Origin: an uncultured Anaeromyxobacter sp. | GTDB taxonomy: Bacteria; Myxococcota; Myxococcia; Myxococcales; Anaeromyxobacteraceae | DNA length: 38,249 bases | NCBI GenBank assembly: GCA_903874275.1 | Contig: CAIQRS010000106.1 | Coordinates: 1-38,249, forward strand | Reading direction: 5' to 3' | In this document: piece by piece, positions 32,610 to 38,249 of the stretch | Layout of the letters: each line of letters begins with the position of its first letter | How positions within the stretch are numbered: position 1 is the first letter of the stretch | Notes under the pieces: generated by a model | Database searches by the model: none | What the model was told of the DNA's origin: nothing | The model's input: only the letters and a program-made list of their open reading frames with translations | Position numbers and translations under genes: made by a program

Positions 32610-33692
32610 GTGAAGCGCTTCCTCCAGATCGCGGGCGGCCTCGCCGTCTCCGGGCTCGCGCTCTGGCTCACGCTGCGTGGAAAGAACCTGGGGGCGATCT
32701 GGTCGGCCGTGCAGGGAGCCAACTACCTCTGGCTCGCGCCCTACGTCGGGATCCTCGCGGTCATCCACGTGACCCGAACGCTTCGCTGGGGCATCCTGCT
32801 CGAGCCGGTGGCCAGGGTCCCGTTCTCGCGCCTCAACGCGGTGTCGGCGGTCGGCTTCATGGCGCTCATGATCCTGCCCTTCCGCATCGGCGAGTTCGCC
32901 CGGCCCTACCTCATCGCCGAGCGTCCGAAGATCCGGGTCTCGGCCACGCTCTCCAGCGTGGTGGTCGAGCGGGTCGCCGACGGCCTGTTCACCGCGCTCC
33001 TGCTCGTGCTCACCCTGCTCGCGGTGCCCGAGGGCACGCCGGGGCTGCACCTGCTGCGCATGGCGGGGCTGGTGGTCTTCACCGTGTTCGGCGCCCTGCT
33101 GGCCTTCCTCGTGGTGGCCTACCGCAACCGCGCCCTGGCCGTTCGTTTCACCCACCGTGTACTGGACCCGCTCTCCCCGCGGATCGCCGGGCGGGCCTCG
33201 GCGATGATGGACGCCTTCATCCACGGCCTTCGGCTCGTACCCTCCCGTTCCAAGGTGGCCGCCTTCTTCCTGCTCACCGCCGGCTACTGGTGCCTGAACG
33301 CCTGGGGGATGAGCATCCTCGCCCGGGCCTTCGACCTGCGCCTCTCGCTCGTACAGGCCTTCACCGTCCTCGGGGTGCTGGTGGTGGGGGTGATGATCCC
33401 GGCCGGTCCCGGGATGGTCGGGACCTTCCAGGCCGCCACGGTGCTCGGCGTCTCCCTCTTCGTCCCAAAGGAGGTCCTCGACACGCGGGGCACGGCCTAC
33501 GCGAACGTGCTCTGGGCGGTGCAGCTGGCCTTCACCACCGCCCTCGGCCTCTTCTTCCTCTTCTCCAGGCACATCCGGATCGCGCAGATCTTCTCGGCGC
33601 CGGCGGAGGTGGAGGAGGGGCTCGAGGAGGAGGAGAAGGAGTACGTGGCGGAGGGGGACGGGGCCCCTCCAGCGGGGGGCTCGTCGCGTTGA
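32610..33692 (+). CDS. LPG-synthase-type flippase domain membrane protein (UPF0104/AglD-like)
   Basis: The product is 360 residues with about eight transmembrane segments. The conserved LPFRIGEFARPYLI, SVVVERVADGL and IPAGPGMVGTFQAA blocks identify the lysylphosphatidylglycerol synthase transmembrane family. The catalytic aminoacyltransferase domain is absent, as in the stand-alone members thought to move or bind lipids. The C-terminus is strongly acidic (EVEEGLEEEEKEY). The start is GTG 32610, 7 bases after the dehydrogenase stop. Probably in the same operon. Confidence 0.85.
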   Translation: MKRFLQIAGGLAVSGLALWLTLRGKNLGAIWSAVQGANYLWLAPYVGILAVIHVTRTLRWGILLEPVARVPFSRLNAVSAVGFMALMILPFRIGEFARPYLIAERPKIRVSATLSSVVVERVADGLFTALLLVLTLLAVPEGTPGLHLLRMAGLVVFTVFGALLAFLVVAYRNRALAVRFTHRVLDPLSPRIAGRASAMMDAFIHGLRLVPSRSKVAAFFLLTAGYWCLNAWGMSILARAFDLRLSLVQAFTVLGVLVVGVMIPAGPGMVGTFQAATVLGVSLFVPKEVLDTRGTAYANVLWAVQLAFTTALGLFFLFSRHIRIAQIFSAPAEVEEGLEEEEKEYVAEGDGAPPAGGSSR

Positions 33693-33708
33693 CCGGGCGC
33701 GGCAGCCC

Positions 33709-36243
33709 ATGAGGGCACGCGCCTGGCCGGGAAGTGGTAACTTTCTAAAGCTGGGGGATGGGCCAACGTCCCGGGAGAATGACCTGGCGAGGAAGTCCAT
33801 CACGGACGACCGCAAGGAGTTGCGTGCGGAAGCGGAGGCGCGGCTCGCGCGCACTCCCCCGGAATCGAGATCGGCCCGGTCCACGTCGGCACTCCTGCAC
33901 GAGCTCCAGGTCCACCAGATCGAGCTGGAGATGCAGAACGAGGAGCTGCGCCGGGATCAGCTCGAGCTCGAGGAGGTCCACGCGCGCCAGGTGGACCTGT
34001 ACGACTTTGCCCCGGTCGGCTACCTCACCCTCGACGACGAGGGGGTCGTCACCGGCGCGAACCTGACCGCGGCCGGGCTCCTCGGCCAGGATCGCAGGAG
34101 CCTGGTGGGGCGTCGGTTCCCCGGCATCGTCGCCAGCCGGGACGCCGACCGCTGGCACCGCGCCTTCGTGGCGCTGCTCCAGCGCGGCGAGCGAGCCGCC
34201 TGCGAGCTGGCGCTCACCAGGGGCGACGGAACGGTCTTCGATGCACACCTCTCCTGCGAACGAAGGTCCGTGGAGGCCAGGCCCCAGGTCCGCATCGTCC
34301 TCACCGACGTCACCGAATTCGCACGGGTCGAGGAGGCGCTCCGGACCACGAAGGCGCGCCTCTCGCTGGTCATCGACAGCACCGGCGATGGCTTCACCGA
34401 CTGGGACATCCCCGGTGGGCGCGTGACGTACAGCAGGCGCTTCGCCGCCATGCTCGGGTACGACCTCGACGAACTGGAGCCCACCGTCGCCACCAGGCAG
34501 AGGCTGGTCCATCCAGACGACCGGCAGAGGGCGTGGGACTCCGCCCAGCCCCACCTGCGCGGGGAGACCGAACAGTACGAGTGCGAGGAGCGCCTCCGGC
34601 ACGCGGACGGGCGATGGGTGTGGACCCTGCTCCGGGGCAAGGTCGTGGAGCGCGATGCCGGAGGGGCCCCCCTTCGCTTCGTGGGGACCCATTCGGACAT
34701 CACGGCGCGCAAGCAGGCGGAGGAATCCCGGCGCTCCGCGCTCGCCGAGCTGAAGCGTCACGTCACCAATACCCCGCTCGCGCTCGTCGAATGGGACGGG
34801 GATTTCCGTGTGACGAGGTTCAGCGCCCGTGCCCAGGAGATGTTCGGCTGGAGCCCGGACGAGGTCGTGGGCAAGCGCATCGACGAGGTGCCCTGGGTTC
34901 CGGAGGAGGACTGGCCCCTCGTCCGTTCCGTGATGAGGCAGATGGACACGGGTCTCCAGCCCAACACCGTCGGCCAGAACCGCAACCGGAGGAAGGACGG
35001 CTCCGTCATCCACTGCGAGTGGTACAGTTCGTCGCTCCGCGATCCGGACGGGAAGCTCGCCTCGGTGTTCTCCCTGGTCCAGGACGTGACGACCAGGGTG
35101 CGCGCCGAGACCGCGCTGAAGGAGAGCGAGAACCGGTTCCGCCTCCTCGCCAGGGTGGCCGCCATCGGGATCTTCCAGACCGGGGCGCAGGGGCAGATCC
35201 TCTTCGTGAACCCGACCTACCTGGCCCTGACGGGCCTCTCCGAGACCGAGGCCTTCGGTCCCGAGGGAAGGATGGCCATCCATCCGGATGACCGGGAGCG
35301 CGTGGTCCGGGAGTGGCAGGCTGCCGTTTCCGCAGGGGCTCCCTTCGCCGCCGAGTATCGACACCTGCTGCCGAACGGATCCGTGAACTGGGTTCGCATG
35401 GTCGGAGCCCCGTTCCGCGGCGGCGATGGCGCGATGGCCGGCCACGTCGGAGCGATGGTGGACATCACGCAGCCACGCGCCCTCCAGGCCCAGCTCGCCC
35501 TGGCGTCACGGCTGGCGGCGCTGGGGACGCTCGTCACCGGGGTGGCGCACGAGATCAACAACCCCCTCGCGGCCGATCTCGCGGACCAGGGGCTGGCGCT
35601 GGAGATCGTCCGGGAGGTCCGGGGACGTCTGGAGGAGGGCGCCCCTCTCGACCGGCAGGCCGAGGCGAAGCTGCTCGGCGACGTGGTCGAGGCCCTGGAG
35701 GACGCCCAGGGAAGCGGCCTGCGGATTGCGCGCATCGTCAAGGACCTGACGACCTTCGGGCGACCCGACTCGAGGCGCACCCGCGTCCGGGTGATCGACG
35801 TCGTGAAGGGAGCCATGCGGTGGATGCCCACCGAGGTCGCCCGGACCTCCAGCATCACGGTGGAGGACGGCGAGGCTCCCGATGTCGTGGCGTCCTCCGG
35901 TCAGGTGGAGCAGGTGTTGCTGAACTTGCTGACCAACGCGGCGCGGGCCACGGCCGGAGAGCGGCGCGAACCGATCATCGTCCGGATCGGACCGGGGAAG
36001 CCGGGGATGGCCCGCCTGGACGTCGTCGATCGTGGAACCGGCATCGAACCCGCGCTCCTGGAACGGATCTTCGAGCCCTTCTTCACGACCCACCCCATCA
36101 GCGAGGGGAGGGGCACGGGACTCGGACTCGCCATCAGCCACGCCATCGTGACGGCCCACGGCGGGACGCTCACGGTCCAGACCGTCGTCGGCAAGGGTTC
36201 GACCTTCCGGGTGGAGCTGCCGGCCGCGCCCGACGAAGCTTGA
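33709..36243 (+). CDS. Soluble PAS-domain sensor histidine kinase
   Basis: The product is up to 844 residues, with no transmembrane segments. A coiled N-terminus (LLHELQVHQIELEMQNEEL) leads to four PAS domains (about 95-205, 215-335, 345-465, 475-595), two of them with the HPDDR motif. The kinase core has an H-box AHEINNPLAADLA with His614, an N-box LLNLLTNAARAT (Asn743), DRGTGIEP, IFEPFFTTHP and GRGTGLGLA. No receiver domain or response regulator lies nearby, so it is an orphan kinase that probably senses a cytosolic signal. ATG 33709 lacks a ribosome site and the true start may be later (for example TTG 33820); the gene is 16 bases after the upstream stop. Confidence 0.9.
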   Translation: MRARAWPGSGNFLKLGDGPTSRENDLARKSITDDRKELRAEAEARLARTPPESRSARSTSALLHELQVHQIELEMQNEELRRDQLELEEVHARQVDLYDFAPVGYLTLDDEGVVTGANLTAAGLLGQDRRSLVGRRFPGIVASRDADRWHRAFVALLQRGERAACELALTRGDGTVFDAHLSCERRSVEARPQVRIVLTDVTEFARVEEALRTTKARLSLVIDSTGDGFTDWDIPGGRVTYSRRFAAMLGYDLDELEPTVATRQRLVHPDDRQRAWDSAQPHLRGETEQYECEERLRHADGRWVWTLLRGKVVERDAGGAPLRFVGTHSDITARKQAEESRRSALAELKRHVTNTPLALVEWDGDFRVTRFSARAQEMFGWSPDEVVGKRIDEVPWVPEEDWPLVRSVMRQMDTGLQPNTVGQNRNRRKDGSVIHCEWYSSSLRDPDGKLASVFSLVQDVTTRVRAETALKESENRFRLLARVAAIGIFQTGAQGQILFVNPTYLALTGLSETEAFGPEGRMAIHPDDRERVVREWQAAVSAGAPFAAEYRHLLPNGSVNWVRMVGAPFRGGDGAMAGHVGAMVDITQPRALQAQLALASRLAALGTLVTGVAHEINNPLAADLADQGLALEIVREVRGRLEEGAPLDRQAEAKLLGDVVEALEDAQGSGLRIARIVKDLTTFGRPDSRRTRVRVIDVVKGAMRWMPTEVARTSSITVEDGEAPDVVASSGQVEQVLLNLLTNAARATAGERREPIIVRIGPGKPGMARLDVVDRGTGIEPALLERIFEPFFTTHPISEGRGTGLGLAISHAIVTAHGGTLTVQTVVGKGSTFRVELPAAPDEA

Positions 36244-36295
36244 CGGCCTTCTAGACTGGTGGGGGAACCGGTGGTAGCTTGCGCCCCCTTCGGAG

Positions 36296-36372
36296 GGTGA
36301 GGTAGCTCAGTCGGCTAGAGCGAGGGTCTCATAATCCCTAGGTCGGGAGTTCGATTCTCCCCCTCACCACCA
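36296..36372 (+). tRNA. tRNA with CAT anticodon (Met elongator, or Ile2)
   Basis: The 77 bases include an encoded CCA. Acceptor GGTGAGG pairs with CCTCACC, discriminator A. D stem GCTC/GAGC, anticodon loop CTCATAA with CAT at 36330-36332, variable loop AGGTC, T arm GGGAG/CTCCC with TTCGATT. The G1-C72 pair rules out initiator tRNA. The base 31-39 pair of the anticodon stem is a T-T mismatch. CAT tRNAs may be elongator Met or lysidine-modified Ile; sequence alone does not settle it. An ATG follows 15 bases after the CCA. Confidence 0.93.
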
Positions 36373-36387
36373 CAAGTGGCCCATCGA

Positions 36388-37074
36388 ATGCGACATCTCC
36401 TCAAGGTACTGGTGGCCTCGTTCGCCCTCGCGGTCGCCGCGCCGGCCATGGCGCAGTACGTCTTCCAGGAGGAGTGGCAGAAGCAGAAGGAGAAGGAGGC
36501 GCTGGCGCGGATGCCCCCGCAGCCCGTGCTGCAGCACCCGCTCTGGAACAACGTGGTGCGCGTGAACCTGGGCGTGAGCTTCTTTTACTCGGAGTACTAC
36601 GCCTGCTCCTTCTGGGGCGGGTTCTACCCCACCGTCACCTGTGGCGGCGGCGCCTGGGTGAGCTACATCCCGTTCACGGTGGGTCCACAGGTGGACCTCA
36701 ACCTGCAGGGGATGCACAACCTCAGCGTCGGCTTCAACGTCTTCCTGGGCAGCGCCACGGGAACCATCTTCACGTCGGGCTTGAGCGCCCAGAGCGTGAC
36801 GAGGAGCGTGACCATCTGGGAGCCGACCATCGACTACGTCGCCAAGTTCGGTCCCGCGTCGCAGGACACGGTCGGCCGGTTCCGCGTGGGCGGCGGCATG
36901 TACATCGGCCCGAGCGCGGAGCTGGGCGCGGCCTTCCGGATCGGCGGCGGTGCCTCGTTCTTCAACTCGAACCGGCTCGGCATGGGCGTCGACCTGGTCC
37001 TCGAGGCCGGAGCCTACAGGGGCTACTGGATGGGCGGCCTGCAGCTGGTGGTGTCGCCCGAGTTCCACTTCTAG
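36388..37074 (+). CDS. Outer-membrane beta-barrel protein, paralogue of the gene at 2298
   Basis: The product is 228 residues from ATG 36388; the frame is open to GTG 36376, which would spoil the signal peptide (MRHLLKVLVASFALAVAAPAMAQ). An inserted helical stretch (about 25-45, rich in Lys/Glu/Gln) is absent from the paralogue. After residue 95 the two proteins are nearly parallel (SYIPFTVGPQVDLN, WEPTIDYVAKFGP, QDTVGRFRVGGGMYIGP), and both end in EFHF. Two Cys (YAC...VTC) match the pair in the other copy. No ribosome site: the gene starts 15 bases after the tRNA and may be expressed from the tRNA transcript. Confidence 0.75.
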   Translation: MRHLLKVLVASFALAVAAPAMAQYVFQEEWQKQKEKEALARMPPQPVLQHPLWNNVVRVNLGVSFFYSEYYACSFWGGFYPTVTCGGGAWVSYIPFTVGPQVDLNLQGMHNLSVGFNVFLGSATGTIFTSGLSAQSVTRSVTIWEPTIDYVAKFGPASQDTVGRFRVGGGMYIGPSAELGAAFRIGGGASFFNSNRLGMGVDLVLEAGAYRGYWMGGLQLVVSPEFHF

Positions 37075-37087
37075 CCGCTTCTAGCCG
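37068..37087 (+). repeat. Tandem 10-bp duplication spanning the stop codon
   Basis: CTTCTAGCCG occurs twice back to back (37068-37077 and 37078-37087). The first copy contains the TAG stop of the barrel gene; the second repeats it out of use. A T-rich stretch (CCTTTCCTTTTTCG) follows, but no stem is present, so this is not a clear terminator. Confidence 0.8.
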
Positions 37088-37161
37088 TCGCCCCTTTCCT
37101 TTTTCGTTTCGGTGCGATACCCACGATCTCCGCTCGAGGATGCACCGATCTGGAGGTCGTC

Positions 37162-38249
<1,088 letters not shown>

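Noticed and set aside
36250-36280. Possible tRNA promoter (TGGTAGCTT as extended -10)
   Set aside because: Weak match and no -35 at a fitting distance; not supported well enough to list.

Overview
The window is GC-rich (about 70% by eye) chromosomal DNA from a diderm, Gram-negative bacterium. Evidence for two membranes includes several signal-peptide beta-barrel proteins, a TolC-family channel, an MlaE/MlaF/MCE lipid transporter and a MacA/MacB-type exporter. The very high GC, the PAS-rich orphan kinase, the style of the integrase remnant and a methylmalonyl-CoA mutase fit Myxococcota or a related former deltaproteobacterial group. That placement is inference. Translation is strongly coupled: many adjacent genes overlap by 4 bases (ATGA or GTGA), and GTG starts are common.

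Left part (1-11,650): an envelope-protein region. It holds a truncated neuromedin-U-type outer-membrane protein, a CREST/ceramidase-like membrane hydrolase, two members of a small secreted family (1549-2142 and 7949-8485), and a 215-residue barrel protein with a paralogue at 36388. It also holds a large secreted protein with a threefold repeat, a barrel gene coupled to a DUF202 gene, a BASS-like transporter, a duplicated-domain periplasmic protein, and a phospholipase-C-like protein with a predicted beta-barrel tail. A possible Ig-like gene fragment follows the last of these.

Middle (11,650-13,310): a two-gene RDD module on the minus strand, then a gene-poor stretch with a perfect hairpin and a decayed tyrosine-recombinase C-terminus. 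The remnant points at the 3' end of a tRNA-Sec gene (selC), a classic island integration site.

Right part: a purine 5'-nucleotidase-like HAD gene; a plus-strand operon of a zinc ribbon, an active/inactive M16 peptidase pair and an RluA-type pseudouridine synthase; and a convergent minus-strand operon of a zinc-ribbon/Tudor-like protein, an SH3 lipoprotein, an alpha/beta hydrolase and a NatA/NatB-like ABC transporter. Next come the Mla-type operon, whose MCE protein appears to carry its own C-terminal beta-barrel, and a convergent MacA, ATPase, permease and TolC operon. The remainder is a TlpA-like thioredoxin, YacG, a 2-hydroxyacid dehydrogenase and an LPG-synthase-type membrane protein, followed by a four-PAS histidine kinase, a CAU tRNA, the second 36388-type barrel gene and the start of a methylmalonyl-CoA mutase gene that runs off the window.

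Several genes at transcription-unit starts lack a Shine-Dalgarno sequence and instead have a TATACT-like hexamer 8-10 bases before ATG, which suggests leaderless transcripts.
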